Notes: generated from the letters alone by a model not told the origin. A stretch of 58,780 nt of DNA from Alkalihalobacterium sp048323755 (GCF_048323755.1 NZ_JBLWFS010000025.1:1-58780); one strand, 5' to 3'; counted from the stretch's first letter, positions 7,619 to 15,977 are shown. Numbers and translations: made by a program.

Positions 7619-8140
7619 TTGAGTAAAAAAATAAAAAATATTTTCAGAATTTCTATAATACTAAATTTATTACTTATTGCAATTGTAGCTTGGGGAGTTA
7701 ATAAAAATAACTACGTTATAGAACGGGTTCTTACGATGAATGTCGCATATAATTTATTTTGGTTGGAAGAAAAGATTTCTCATCAAAGTGATAATGATTG
7801 GTCAGACCCAAGTTTGGTTACTGCTGAATTAAAACAAATATTCGATGGAATTTATCATAGTCTGAATGTCGGTTCTGAATCAAGAACGCTTTCAAATAGT
7901 GATAAAGAAACGCTTGAAAATTTGATTCGCAGTTTGCAAAATTATCAACGTTATCCTATGGAAACATTGGATAGTTATAGCGATTTAACGGAAGAGGATA
8001 AAAAGGATTATGAAGAATTAGGGGTAATACTTCGTGAAGTGGGATTTGTACTTAAAGAAATGAATGATTTTGGTTATTGGGAAAAGAATTCCCTTATAAA
8101 AAAATTCGGGGAATTATCAGAAAAAATCAACGCTCAATAA
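7619..8140 (+). CDS. Membrane-anchored helical protein
   Basis: 173 residues from a TTG 7 bases after AGGAGG. One membrane helix near the N-terminus (about residues 10-25, ISIILNLLLIAIVAW) behind a basic MSKKIKNIFR, so the remaining ~145 residues are predicted outside. That part is acidic and almost wholly helical, with no cysteine and no enzyme motif. Same layout as other orphan sensors or scaffolds, but no family is recognised. Flanked by short-motif copies on both sides (7547 and 8139). Confidence 0.65.
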   Translation: MSKKIKNIFRISIILNLLLIAIVAWGVNKNNYVIERVLTMNVAYNLFWLEEKISHQSDNDWSDPSLVTAELKQIFDGIYHSLNVGSESRTLSNSDKETLENLIRSLQNYQRYPMETLDSYSDLTEEDKKDYEELGVILREVGFVLKEMNDFGYWEKNSLIKKFGELSEKINAQ

Positions 8141-8160
8141 GTTAAACTAACGGGTACGAT
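8139..8160. repeat. Short interspersed motif, copy F
   Basis: AAGTTAAACTAACGGGTACG then ATA lies directly after the stop of the 7619 gene, in the same relative place as other copies. Confidence 0.4.
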
Positions 8161-8213
8161 AAAAGAGCAGAATAGTTCTAGAGTTTGAACAATTAGGAGG
8201 AGGGTTATCTGTT

Positions 8214-8561
8214 ATGAAAAAGGGAGCTATGGTTTTGGTTTTATTTTTATTATTAATATTAATAGGGTGTTCTCAAAACTTACCTTATGCAGAATCAGAG
8301 GAACGATATAAAATCTTTTATATCGCACCAGAAAATAAAGATGATGAACACTTTGACCATTTTCAATGGTTTACTGATTTTCATGAAGAAAATACAGATG
8401 TAGGTATACTAGTGTATGATTTACATTTAACAGAAGAAACATATCCATCATTAGATGCAAACGAAGCACCATACTTTTATATATTAGACCAAAAGAAAAT
8501 TCTTCTCGAAACAAACGATTTTGAAGAAGTACGAAAATTCTTGGAAGAAAATATTGAATAA
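8214..8561 (+). CDS. Small lipoprotein, possible thioredoxin-like fold
   Basis: 115 residues with signal peptide and lipobox LIGC (Cys19). RBS AGGAGGAG. The mature part (YKIFYIAPENKDDEHF at its start, PYFYILDQKKILLETNDF near its end, FLEENIE last) resembles the beta-strand/cis-Pro/helix layout of thioredoxin-fold lipoproteins, but the CxxC pair is absent, so no redox function is expected. Anchored outside the membrane. Next to other small orphan genes; the fold assignment is tentative. Confidence 0.65.
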   Translation: MKKGAMVLVLFLLLILIGCSQNLPYAESEERYKIFYIAPENKDDEHFDHFQWFTDFHEENTDVGILVYDLHLTEETYPSLDANEAPYFYILDQKKILLETNDFEEVRKFLEENIE

Positions 8562-8562
8562 G

Positions 8563-8590
8563 TTATTCAGCTAAAGGAAGGCGATAGTGA
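8563..8590. repeat. Short interspersed motif, copy G
   Basis: TTATTCAGCTAAAGGAAGGC then GATAGTGAA, just after the lipoprotein stop. Confidence 0.45.
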
Positions 8591-8622
8591 AAAAATTAAA
8601 ATAGAGTTTGGGGTCTGTGACA

Positions 8623-8805
8623 ATGGATAGATTTTTATTTCTTTTTGGCATTGTAGTATTTTTCTTTAGTTTCATTTTTTTCATATTGAATTTTTTTACT
8701 GAATATGACGGAACAGCTATGATTTTCTCTGTTCTCGCTATGCTTAATGCAAGTATTGCGATAGGTGTTTCAGAAATTTTATCAAGGACCAAAAACTTGA
8801 AATAG
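8623..8805 (+). CDS. Small two-helix membrane protein
   Basis: 60 residues: MDRFLFLFGIVVFFFSFIFF, a short loop with charged residues, and a second hydrophobic segment (TAMIFSVLAMLNASIAIGV), ending with a basic tail RTKNLK. An ATG at 8623 is preferred over TTG 8608 and GTG 8617; only a weak GGGG lies upstream. Flanked by short-motif copies at 8563 and 8810. Function unknown. Confidence 0.5.
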   Translation: MDRFLFLFGIVVFFFSFIFFILNFFTEYDGTAMIFSVLAMLNASIAIGVSEILSRTKNLK

Positions 8806-8809
8806 ATTT

Positions 8810-8880
8810 TTATTCAAGTAACGGAAGCGATAGCTTAATTAAAAGCTATCGTTGTTCAGCTAACGAGGGTAAGTATTATA
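8810..8880. repeat. Short interspersed motif, two copies back to back
   Basis: TTTATTCAAGTAACGGAAGC then GATAGCTT, followed by GTTCAGCTAACGAGGGTAAG. Between the two, CGATAGCTT and AAGCTATCG (8828-8851) form a perfect 9-bp hairpin, so this copy can also act as a terminator-like stem. Confidence 0.55.
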
Positions 8881-8890
8881 GGGGCCTAAT

Positions 8891-9010
8891 ATGGATTGGA
8901 TATTTTCATGGATTGCGATTTCGATTGCAATTGGTGCATTTGTTGAAGTGGCAATTAAAAATAGGAAATTAGAAAAAAGAATAAAAGATTTGGAAGATAA
9001 AATAAAGTAG
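8891..9010 (+). CDS. Small membrane-anchored coiled-coil protein
   Basis: 39 residues: MDWIFSWIAISIAIGAFVEV membrane helix, then AIKNRKLEKRIKDLEDKIK, a basic coiled-coil-type tail. GGGG lies upstream but the RBS is weak. Same plan as the proteins at 5792, 13220 and 27305. Function unknown. Confidence 0.5.
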   Translation: MDWIFSWIAISIAIGAFVEVAIKNRKLEKRIKDLEDKIK

Positions 9011-9206
9011 ATTGTTTTTACTCGCAAATTGAAAAGTAGTGTTTAAGTATAGAAGTAGTTGCTATACTGTAGCCTTTGTTGAGGATATAAGTAAAGCATA
9101 TCAAATTGTAAGATTTACAATATAATGTTTCGATATCATTTGGGGTGGATATTTAGGAGGAACATGGTTATTAACAAATTTCGTATGATTAGGATGTTAT
9201 ATCCGT

Positions 9207-9232
9207 ATTCAACAAACGGGTAGTGATACTTT
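9207..9232. repeat. Short interspersed motif, copy I
   Basis: ATTCAACAAACGGGTAGTGA then TACTTTA; close to the copy at 7077. Confidence 0.4.
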
Positions 9233-9286
9233 ATATATCATTTTATTCAAATCGTTAACGAAAAATGTTGAAAGGATTGGTATCAA

Positions 9287-9448
9287 ATGAGTAAAGGACG
9301 TTATCTACTATTTGCATTGCCAATATTATTATTAATTTATATCGTTATTGATTTTTTTGTTGAAAATCACATGTTTTCCTCTATTTTAAAAGGGGTAGGT
9401 TCGGGTTTTATGGTATTAATAGCTATTAAGATGAATCGTAAATGTTAA
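9287..9448 (+). CDS. Small two-helix membrane protein
   Basis: 53 residues: helix 1 at about 6-23 (LLFALPILLLIYIVIDFF), helix 2 at about 33-47 (LKGVGSGFMVLIAI), basic tail KMNRKC. RBS GAAAGGA lies about 10 bases before the ATG. No family recognised. It lies between short-motif copies at 9207 and 9480. Confidence 0.5.
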   Translation: MSKGRYLLFALPILLLIYIVIDFFVENHMFSSILKGVGSGFMVLIAIKMNRKC

Positions 9449-9479
9449 TTACTAAAATATAAGCTTGTGAAGGATTGCA

Positions 9480-9502
9480 CTTCAAGTAACAGGAGCTTTA
9501 AT
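9480..9502. repeat. Short interspersed motif, copy J
   Basis: CTTCAAGTAACAGGAGCTTT, followed by a stem AACAAGCTGTTG; last clear copy of the cluster. Confidence 0.35.
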
Positions 9503-9604
9503 GCAACAAGCTGTTGCTACTTGTGGTGGCTACAGGGGAGGGAAATTTACTTCACTAAAAAGTTTGGTGGTATGTTAGAAATTTAACAACTAAGTGGTGA
9601 TATT

Positions 9605-10213
9605 ATGAATTTTAAATCTAAGAATGGTGAGTTCACTAATTTCGAGCAATTGGTTCGTTCAATGGATTTAATTCCAAAAAAACAATCAACTTTGTTAATT
9701 GGAATAGACGGTTGTGGCGGTTCAGGAAAAAGTACATTAGCAACTAAATTAAAGGATCATGGTTCTAACATAACTGTTGTCCATATGGATGATTTTTATT
9801 TACCAACTTCACAAATTATAAAGTTAAGTCCAGAGAAAAAGCCAATTGGTGCGGACTTTGATTGGAAACGTGTATTAAATCAAGTTCTTGAACCACTTAG
9901 TAATAATCAAGAAGGACACTATCAGCGCTATGATTGGGAGAAGGATGATTTAGTAGAATGGCATACAGTTCCGATCGGAGGAATTGTTATAGTGGAAGGT
10001 GTCTATTCTATTCGTGAGGAATTAGCAGCTAAATATGATTTAACCATTTGGGTTGACTGTCCACGAGAAACAAGGCTTTTGCGAGGTCTTGAAAGAGATG
10101 GGGAAGAAGCTCGTGATATGTGGGAAAATAATTGGATGGTTTCAGAAGACATTTATGTTATCGAACAAAAACCATTTGAAAGAGCAGACCTCGTAGTTAA
10201 TGGTACTAAATAA
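9605..10213 (+). CDS. Uridine-kinase-like P-loop kinase
   Basis: 202 residues. Walker A GIDGCGGSGKST (33-44), then HMDDFYLP, the Asp/Asp motif of the uridine kinase/phosphoribulokinase branch that binds the sugar hydroxyls, and a strand VIVEGVYSI before the lid region with basic residues (RETRLLRGLERD). Cytosolic. The family phosphorylates uridine, cytidine or similar small alcohol groups using ATP; the exact substrate cannot be told. It lacks the C-terminal extension of true Udk. No operon partner; about 570 gene-free bases follow. Confidence 0.8.
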   Translation: MNFKSKNGEFTNFEQLVRSMDLIPKKQSTLLIGIDGCGGSGKSTLATKLKDHGSNITVVHMDDFYLPTSQIIKLSPEKKPIGADFDWKRVLNQVLEPLSNNQEGHYQRYDWEKDDLVEWHTVPIGGIVIVEGVYSIREELAAKYDLTIWVDCPRETRLLRGLERDGEEARDMWENNWMVSEDIYVIEQKPFERADLVVNGTK

Positions 10214-10785
10214 TATCTTTTTAAACTTTTACATTGAAGTATTGTATATGGAGTTTGGTTTTGCTGTCCAGGAGTTGAGGACAAACAACTGTAGCATAAT
10301 TTCAAAGAGTTATTGAAGGTTTGTTCAGGCAGACTACCGTGGATCATTAGAATTGACTATCAAATTAACATAAATAACCTACTTAAGACGATTACGCCCA
10401 AAGTGATCGTCTTTTCATTTTTTGACGCCTTCTGTATTTACAACAATGTCTTCCTCATATAATGCTTACTTTTTGAAAGAATATACTTAATCTAACAAGA
10501 GGCTATATATTACCACAATTTTTAGGAATAAATGATAATTATATAGATACCAAGTAGCTTTAACTTTGTAGTATAATATAATTAATACTTTAGGCTTATA
10601 TCGGAATTTTTAAAAAAAGTGATAAGAACCTTAGGGAATTTAATATTGTGTTTAGCATGAATAGATATCTAAATAATGAGAAAAACCTGGGTTCCTTTGA
10701 TAGGTGAACTCTAGTTACTGGTGAGATTATGGACCCAAGCTATTATAAATGGCTGGAATAGGTAATATCGAATGGAGCGAATAGA
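10214..10785. other. Gene-free stretch
   Basis: About 570 bases, AT-rich. Apart from the terminator at 10385-10424 I see no supportable gene. Short frames here lack RBS and protein-like composition. Confidence 0.5.
10385..10424 (+). terminator. Rho-independent terminator
   Basis: AAGACGAT pairs with ATCGTCTT around a 13-base loop and is followed by TTCATTTTTT. Confidence 0.7.
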
Positions 10786-11616
10786 ATGGGAAAAAATAAG
10801 ATATTTTTGTGGATAGGTATAATAATTATGACATTTTTACCGGTTGGACTTGATATTATTTTGTATTTACATCATTTTAATTTTCCTATTATATGGACCA
10901 TTCACATACTACCATTTGCTTTAATCACCATTTTTTACCCTAGTTGGAAAGTAGTCATTACATCCGGTATTATATTAAGTTTAATTAAAGCTACAGTTGT
11001 TATTATAGGGCAGCGTTGGTGGGATATCTTTGGAATTATCATGCATATTAGCAGTTCGATACTGGGTTGGATAATCATTTTATTCTTGGCCTATTTTAGA
11101 ATAAACTATGAAAAATTATTAAATGAAGTAAACCGTAAAGCAATAACCGATCCGTTGACTGAAGTTTATAATAGAAGGTATTTTGATCAGTATCTTGAAG
11201 AAGCTGTAAGTTTAAGTGAAAAACCAGCTGTAATCTTAAGCATCATAGATATAGATTTCTTTAAACGAATTAACGACAACTATGGGCATGTTTGCGGAGA
11301 TCTTGCATTACAACATGTAGCTAAGACAATCAAAAATAACGTGCGAGAATCGGATGTAGTTGCAAGGCTGGGTGGAGAAGAATTCGCTGTCATTTTTTCT
11401 AATACAAGTATGGAAGAAGGAGAAAAAATTTGCGAAAGAATACGTGAAGCCATAGAAAAGACTGAATTTAGATACAAAAATCAATCTATTTATTTAACAA
11501 TAAGTTTGGGTCTGTCAAAACATCATGGTGAAACGATAAATGACTTTATAGATAATTCGGATAGAGCATTATTTCAAGCGAAAGAAAGTGGTCGAAATCG
11601 ATTGGTTGTTAACTAA
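10786..11616 (+). CDS. Membrane diguanylate cyclase
   Basis: 276 residues. Four predicted membrane helices in the first ~105 residues, no recognisable extracellular sensor domain, then a GGDEF domain starting with TDPLTEVYNRRYF. The active-site signature GGEEF is at 196-200, and RESD at 187-190 gives the RxxD inhibitory site five residues upstream, so product feedback is expected. The family makes cyclic di-GMP from two GTP; the catalytic domain lies on the cytoplasmic side. It is a lone gene with a shared terminator (11651-11686) toward the convergent isochorismatase gene. No EAL domain is nearby. Confidence 0.93.
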   Translation: MGKNKIFLWIGIIIMTFLPVGLDIILYLHHFNFPIIWTIHILPFALITIFYPSWKVVITSGIILSLIKATVVIIGQRWWDIFGIIMHISSSILGWIIILFLAYFRINYEKLLNEVNRKAITDPLTEVYNRRYFDQYLEEAVSLSEKPAVILSIIDIDFFKRINDNYGHVCGDLALQHVAKTIKNNVRESDVVARLGGEEFAVIFSNTSMEEGEKICERIREAIEKTEFRYKNQSIYLTISLGLSKHHGETINDFIDNSDRALFQAKESGRNRLVVN

Positions 11617-11650
11617 GCTTGGTTCTTATTTATTAGTTTAAACATCAGAA

Positions 11651-11686
11651 AAAAGGGAGGCTGTTTTCGAAACAATCTCCCTTTTA
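11651..11686. terminator. Bidirectional terminator
   Basis: AAAAGGGAG pairs with CTCCCTTTT around GCTGTTTTCGAAACAAT; A-run on one side and T-run on the other serve both convergent genes. Confidence 0.75.
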
Positions 11687-11705
11687 TATTTAATCAGCTA
11701 ATTCA

Positions 11706-12269
11706 TTAGTTTGTGGCCACTTCTTGTTGAAGGAAGTCCTCTGTCGAAATTACATTGGCATATATTCCGTTAAGTGCACTGATAAATGCATAATGAACCT
11801 GCTCAGCTGGCACGACCTTCCCTTGGTAAGCTAAGTCCGTTGTAGTACATGCATCTTCAATAAGTGTGGATTCAAAGCCTAGCTCCATTGCTGCTCTTAC
11901 TGTGGCATCCACGCACATATGTGTCATCATACCTACAATGACTAGCTTCGTCACTCCATTTTCTCTTAAGTGGCTTTCTAGTTCAGTGTTGAAAAAGCTG
12001 TTAGGCGCATGTTTGATGATAATATTTTCATTTTCTAATGGTGAAACAGCTTCGTTTATTTCGACTCCTTCTGTATTTGGAAGAAAGAAGCCTAACCCTT
12101 CGTCAGCTGCGATATGCTGAACATGAAAAATATTTTCTTGGTTATTTTGTCTAAACCATTCAAGAATTTTACCTACATTATCAGCTGCTATTAGTGGATT
12201 ACTTAACTCCATTCTTCCGTTCGGAAAATAATCGTTTTGAATATCAATAATAATTAAAGCAGTGCTCAT
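11706..12269 (-). CDS. Isochorismatase-family cysteine hydrolase
   Basis: 187 residues. The catalytic triad is complete: Asp9 (IDIQNDYF), Lys86 (IIIKHAPNSFF) and Cys119 (THMCVDATVRAA). The motif with cis-peptide GMMTHMCVD is typical of the nicotinamidase/isochorismatase superfamily. Cytosolic. The true substrate (an amide or vinyl ether) cannot be told; the sequence lacks the metal-binding set expected of nicotinamidases, so a general cysteine hydrolase is the safest name. Single gene; convergent with the diguanylate cyclase. Confidence 0.9.
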   Translation of the reverse strand: MSTALIIIDIQNDYFPNGRMELSNPLIAADNVGKILEWFRQNNQENIFHVQHIAADEGLGFFLPNTEGVEINEAVSPLENENIIIKHAPNSFFNTELESHLRENGVTKLVIVGMMTHMCVDATVRAAMELGFESTLIEDACTTTDLAYQGKVVPAEQVHYAFISALNGIYANVISTEDFLQQEVATN

Positions 12270-12467
12270 CTATTCACCTCATTAAGATATTTAGTATAAT
12301 ATAAGTGTATTAAGTATATTAATTATTATGAATTTTTAGATAAAGTAATTTTAAAAAATCTATTAATTTTACGGTGAAAGTTGTTTTTTAAAACATGAGT
12401 AATATTAATTTTCAGGCCCTTCGAAGCTCACCGAGAATGGCTGTTACCATTAACAAGTATTGTTTTC

Positions 12468-12791
12468 ATGATGATGAGGATTTTAACTCTACCAGAACAT
12501 AATAGTGGATTTATAGGTAAACCAAAGCCAATCATCAATACTAATCTACACCATTCTACATTTCCAGAGGGTTATAAAGGGTATGGATACATTCAGTTAT
12601 GCGAAAGGTCTAAAATCTATCTTAAAAATGATAATCAAAAAACCTTAATATCTCCTGCACAATTGTCGTCCTTTTCACGACCTGCAGGTGATTCAGATGG
12701 AAATTATCAAAAAGTTGGGGTTTGGATTACACCTCACAATGAAGATAACTTCATGATTAATGCTGCTGAAGTTGAAGTGTTAACGGATTAG
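12468..12791 (+). CDS. Hypothetical protein, 5' end uncertain
   Basis: 107 residues, soluble, no membrane segment: MMMRILTLPEHNSGFIGKPK at the start and VGVWITPHNEDNFMINAAEV near the end. There is no convincing RBS before 12468, and the same frame is open upstream from 12399 (reading FRPFEAHREWLLPLTSIVF) without a start codon, so the true N-terminus is probably lost. Family not recognised. May be a decayed gene. A repeat element (R1) follows. Confidence 0.4.
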   Translation: MMMRILTLPEHNSGFIGKPKPIINTNLHHSTFPEGYKGYGYIQLCERSKIYLKNDNQKTLISPAQLSSFSRPAGDSDGNYQKVGVWITPHNEDNFMINAAEVEVLTD

Positions 12792-12883
12792 AAGGGGTGT
12801 AATCGCTGATTAGAGAGCGATTCATCAACTCCTATCTAAAGAAATAGTCTTGCATCCCTCTTTTAATAGAGTGATGTAGAATT

Positions 12884-13019
12884 TAGCGGACTGAGAGGCT
12901 CTTATTTGCTAGGAATTACGCCGGAATCAACGAAATTGGGCTAAATAAGGGCCTCAGAGTCCGTTACGATAATGAAATCATAGGATTTTTTTCAAATATC
13001 GTCCTCTCAGTCCGCTAAA
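12884..13019. repeat. Nested-hairpin intergenic repeat, copy R1
   Basis: Three arms of the family: forward GGACTGAGAGGCTCTTAT, then reverse ATAAGGGCCTCAGAGTCC and reverse GTCCTCTCAGTCCGCTAA. The first forward arm is missing, so this copy is shorter (~136 bp). Subfamily A by its GTTACGATAATGAAATCAT stretch. Confidence 0.75.
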
Positions 13020-13219
13020 CACACAATTCGGTAGTTGTAGCGGAAAGGGTGCGAATACTAGGGAGCTCTATTACAAAAATTGTCGTTACAACACCCTTTT
13101 TAATTCCATTAGCCGTTTGATATAGGTATAGATGATGAAGTTATGGTACTATCAAGTTAACAAATTCATATTGCATACCAAGGTAGAGACACTAAATTAA
13201 AGAATATAGGAGTATTTTT

Positions 13220-13432
13220 ATGTCATTAGCTAATGGAGATATCGGATTGCTAGTTACTTTTTTAGTTATTTTATTTTTTTTAATGTTTGTCATTGCTATT
13301 ATGGCGAACGTCATTAAGTTTGTAAAAAAACAATCCAGCGAAGAAAAGGACTTGAAAATCGAAGAATTACACAATGAAATTGAAGAGTTAAAAAAAGAAA
13401 TTGAAGAGCTGAAAAAAGATCAAGATGTGTAG
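13220..13432 (+). CDS. Small membrane-anchored coiled-coil protein
   Basis: 70 residues after AGGAG with 7-base spacing. One membrane helix (residues 8-32) then 35 residues of strongly acidic/basic heptads (EEKDLKIEELHNEIEELKKE), a clear coiled coil, predicted to oligomerise. Same plan as 5792, 8891 and 27305, but the longest. A strong terminator follows at 13461. Function unknown. Confidence 0.65.
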   Translation: MSLANGDIGLLVTFLVILFFLMFVIAIMANVIKFVKKQSSEEKDLKIEELHNEIEELKKEIEELKKDQDV

Positions 13433-13460
13433 TGTAAATGAATTAGGGTGGCAGCTAAGG

Positions 13461-13491
13461 GCGTTTCTGCAAGATGGCAGAAACGCTTTTT
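13461..13491 (+). terminator. Rho-independent terminator
   Basis: GCGTTTCTGC pairs perfectly with GCAGAAACGC and is followed by TTTTTC. Same arms as 7473-7507. Confidence 0.8.
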
Positions 13492-13609
13492 CACTCCGAT
13501 CCAATCCGGTTGAATGTGAAACCCTTTTACTGTTAACACGTTTAACTATCATACAAACTGAATGGAGTTTACTAATAACGGTTCAGTACTTAAATGAGGT
13601 GATCCTTTT

Positions 13610-14109
13610 ATGAAAAAAATTCTAATGATTTTTTTAGCCACATCGATTACTTTTGGATTGACGATGTTTATCAATGGTCGTGATGTTTCAACCAGTATCA
13701 CATCTGGTTTAGCCTTTGGAATTTTTATGACGGTTATTTTAGGGGCTATGAACTATCTTTTAGTCAAACGAGTCGGTGGAAAAGCTGAAAGTAGTGTAAG
13801 ACAAGAAAAAGAAATCGAAATTTACCTGCCTTACAAAGACTCCTTTGAGCTGTGCAAAAACTCTCTTTCTAGTATTAACGGTACCAAAATTACTTATGAG
13901 AATTTAGAAAAAGGGATCATACAAGCAAAGACAGGAGTGAACTTTCAAACATGGGGTGATAAACTAGAATTTCATATTCATAAAGTCGATGAAGAAGTTT
14001 CTAGCGTATGGGTTCAAAGCAGGCCGACGTTCCAACCACTTTAATTGATTACGGGAAAAATTTAAACAAATTTTTTCTTTATTGTACAGTATATACTAAG
14101 TGCTCATAA
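13610..14109 (+). pseudogene. Two-helix membrane protein with 3' frameshift
   Basis: A good start (GAGGTGATCC before ATG) reads 144 residues to a TAA at 14042: helices at about 4-20 and 30-50, then a soluble domain (EIEIYLPYKDSFELCKNSLS and DKLEFHIHKVDEEVSSVWVQ). The frame ends SRPTFQPL, but the +1 frame at once reads TTLIDYGKNLNKF, the expected continuation of a domain whose strands are still open. So one base is missing or extra near 14030. It is either a recent pseudogene or a sequencing error. Function unknown. Confidence 0.5.
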
Positions 14110-14157
14110 CAGGGTATAGTATTATCATTATTGATAATGATAATATTATACCCTGTT
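14108..14157. promoter_or_regulatory. 50-bp near-perfect palindrome (operator candidate)
   Basis: The outer arms AACAGGGTATA / TATACCCTGTT and inner arms TATTATCATTAT / ATAATGATAATA make a palindrome with four mismatched positions out of 50. The inner part contains TTGATAATGATAATATTA, close to Fur-family boxes (GATAATGATAATCATTATC). It ends 10 bases before the AGGAGG of the hydrolase gene, so a repressor here would cover promoter or leader. The downstream HTH protein or a Fur/PerR/Zur protein are both candidates. Confidence 0.65.
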
Positions 14158-14177
14158 GCCCATTTAGGAGGTAATTT

Positions 14178-15134
14178 ATGATGAATAGAAAAGAAGAACG
14201 AATTAAAATCGAAGGAAAAGCCTTGTTAGGTGCAACAATATCGTTTCCCGAATCGACTGAAAAAAAGGCTCCAGCCGTTTTATTAATTGCTGGGTCGGGT
14301 GAAGGTGACCGGGATGGGAACATGCCTAATTTACAACTTAATCTTTATAAATTGATTGCAGATGGATTAGCTGAAGCAGGATATATTTCCCTTCGCTATG
14401 ATAAAAGAGGTGTCGGAGAAAGTGAAGGGGATTTAAACAAAGCTGGATTATGGGATTTAGTTGATGATGCTGAAAGTGCATTACAGTTTTTAAGAAATCA
14501 TACTAACGTTGATCAAGAGCAGATATATGTGTTGGGTCATAGTGAGGGAACAATATTAGCGACGGCTCTTAATGAGAGAGCATCACTAGCGGGGTTAATT
14601 CTTATCGCAGGAGCTGCTGATACAATAGAAGAGGCAACTAAGTATCAGCGAGAATTAGCTTATGAAGAATTAAATAACGAGTCAGGAATCAAAGGTTGGT
14701 TAATTAAAAAGTTAAAAATTACTGATAAAGCAGAAAAGAAAACTCAAAAGATTTTCAAAAAAATGGATACGAGTGACAAAGATGAAATTCGAGTTCAACT
14801 TTTTGCCAAGCTACCAGCTAAATGGTTTAGAGAGCATTTCCAATTTGACCTTTATGGTTCAATGGAAAATATCACTTGTCCAGTCCTTGCGATCAATGGC
14901 ACAAAAGATATACAAACGAAAGTTGAAAATGTTTATAAAGTACCTGAACTTGTTAATGGGCCATCGGAAGTACATGTGATTGAAGGGATGAATCATATTT
15001 TAAGGTATCAAGAAGGTGATGTTTCCATTCAAAAAGTAAAAAACGAATACCAAGCGCAAGCGAGTAAATCATTACATCCCGACCTAATGCAGATCATTAC
15101 GAATTGGCTAGAGAGTAAACATGTAGGGAGGTAA
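14178..15134 (+). CDS. Alpha/beta hydrolase
   Basis: 318 residues, RBS AGGAGG. Serine hydrolase fold: oxyanion strand VLLIAGSGEGDRDG (34-47), RYDKRGVGESEG, nucleophile elbow GHSEG (Ser122), a helical lid region (170-220), acid in LAINGTKDIQ and His in EGMNHIL near 275. Soluble. The family cleaves ester or similar bonds in small molecules; the sequence gives no substrate. It overlaps no gene but is followed 4 bases later by the HTH gene 15139, so the two form an operon behind the 50-bp palindrome. Confidence 0.88.
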   Translation: MMNRKEERIKIEGKALLGATISFPESTEKKAPAVLLIAGSGEGDRDGNMPNLQLNLYKLIADGLAEAGYISLRYDKRGVGESEGDLNKAGLWDLVDDAESALQFLRNHTNVDQEQIYVLGHSEGTILATALNERASLAGLILIAGAADTIEEATKYQRELAYEELNNESGIKGWLIKKLKITDKAEKKTQKIFKKMDTSDKDEIRVQLFAKLPAKWFREHFQFDLYGSMENITCPVLAINGTKDIQTKVENVYKVPELVNGPSEVHVIEGMNHILRYQEGDVSIQKVKNEYQAQASKSLHPDLMQIITNWLESKHVGR

Positions 15135-15138
15135 AAAA

Positions 15139-15666
15139 GTGGCAAAGGGAGATGTTATCTTACATCCAGTTAGAATGCGAATTATTCAATCATTATTAAA
15201 ACGATCATTAACAGTTCAAGAGCTAATGGAATGGCTTCCTGATATTCCACAAGCTACATTATATAGGCAATTAAAGGTGTTAACATCTAATCATGTGATA
15301 TACATTTCAAATGAGAGGAAGGTTAGAGGTACATTTGAACGAACATATTCACTAAACAGAGATTCTGCTACTTTTTCTACTTCAGAAGCCCATGAATTGA
15401 GTAAGGAAGAACATATGAAGTATTTTATGACTTATTTCACCAATCTCATGCAAGGTGTTGAAGAGTATTTAGAGGGTGATGAGTTAGATATGGAGAAAGA
15501 TGGGTTTGGTTATCGTCACATTGATTTATTTTTAGATGATGAGGAGCTTTCTAATTTAAAGAAGGACCTAGTTGCTGTGGTAAAAAGATATTCAGATAAC
15601 GAACCTAATCATAAGAGACGTAGAAGGACATTTGCTACAGTTTTTATTCCTGAAAGGAAAAAATAA
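15139..15666 (+). CDS. HTH transcriptional regulator (ArsR/GntR-like fold)
   Basis: 175 residues from a GTG after GGGAGG. Winged helix in the first 80 residues: LHPVRMRIIQSLLKRSLTVQ, ELMEWLPDIPQATLYRQLKV as recognition segment, and a wing (NERKVRGTFERTYSL). The C-terminal half is helical, with a region EEHMKYFMTYFTNLMQGVEE likely for dimerisation, and ends in basic residues. No metal-binding Cys. Co-transcribed with the alpha/beta hydrolase and probably its regulator, the palindrome 14108-14157 being the natural operator candidate. Confidence 0.8.
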   Translation: MAKGDVILHPVRMRIIQSLLKRSLTVQELMEWLPDIPQATLYRQLKVLTSNHVIYISNERKVRGTFERTYSLNRDSATFSTSEAHELSKEEHMKYFMTYFTNLMQGVEEYLEGDELDMEKDGFGYRHIDLFLDDEELSNLKKDLVAVVKRYSDNEPNHKRRRRTFATVFIPERKK

Positions 15667-15784
15667 TGGAATAGTTGGATTCGAGCCTGTGCATCTAGAC
15701 CTCACTAATAATGTAATAATGTTTGATATGGGAATACCAAAGTGTTTTGTATTTCAGGTTTCGGTGATTTTATTTATTTTCTAG

Positions 15785-15922
15785 CTAGGGGAAAGACTGT
15801 TTTGGAAAGGCTATCCTTTTGAAACTCTAGATGAACTTACTGAACAAGATTTTATTAGAGGAAGTAAACGATCAAAATCAGTTTACCTTACTGATGAAGG
15901 TATAAAAGAAACTAAAAATTAG
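15785..15922 (+). pseudogene. DUF6429-like gene remnant
   Basis: An open frame without start reads LGERLFWKGYPFETLDELTE then QDFIRGSKRSKSVYLTDEGI. The pattern W-K-G-Y-x-F-x-x-L-D-E-L, then S-K-R-x-K-S-V-Y-L-T-x-E-G-I is typical of the small DUF6429 proteins. The N-terminal half is missing (stop at 15782). First of three different gene pieces within 700 bases. Confidence 0.55.
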
Positions 15923-15977
15923 TCGAGAAATACTTAGGACAAATCGAAAAGTAACAAATTTCCTCTTCACTAACGAG

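Noticed and set aside
122..9502. Short motifs as integron attC sites
   Set aside because: They lack RYYYAAC/GTTRRRY core pairs and there is no intI in the window. Only the array-like layout is noted.
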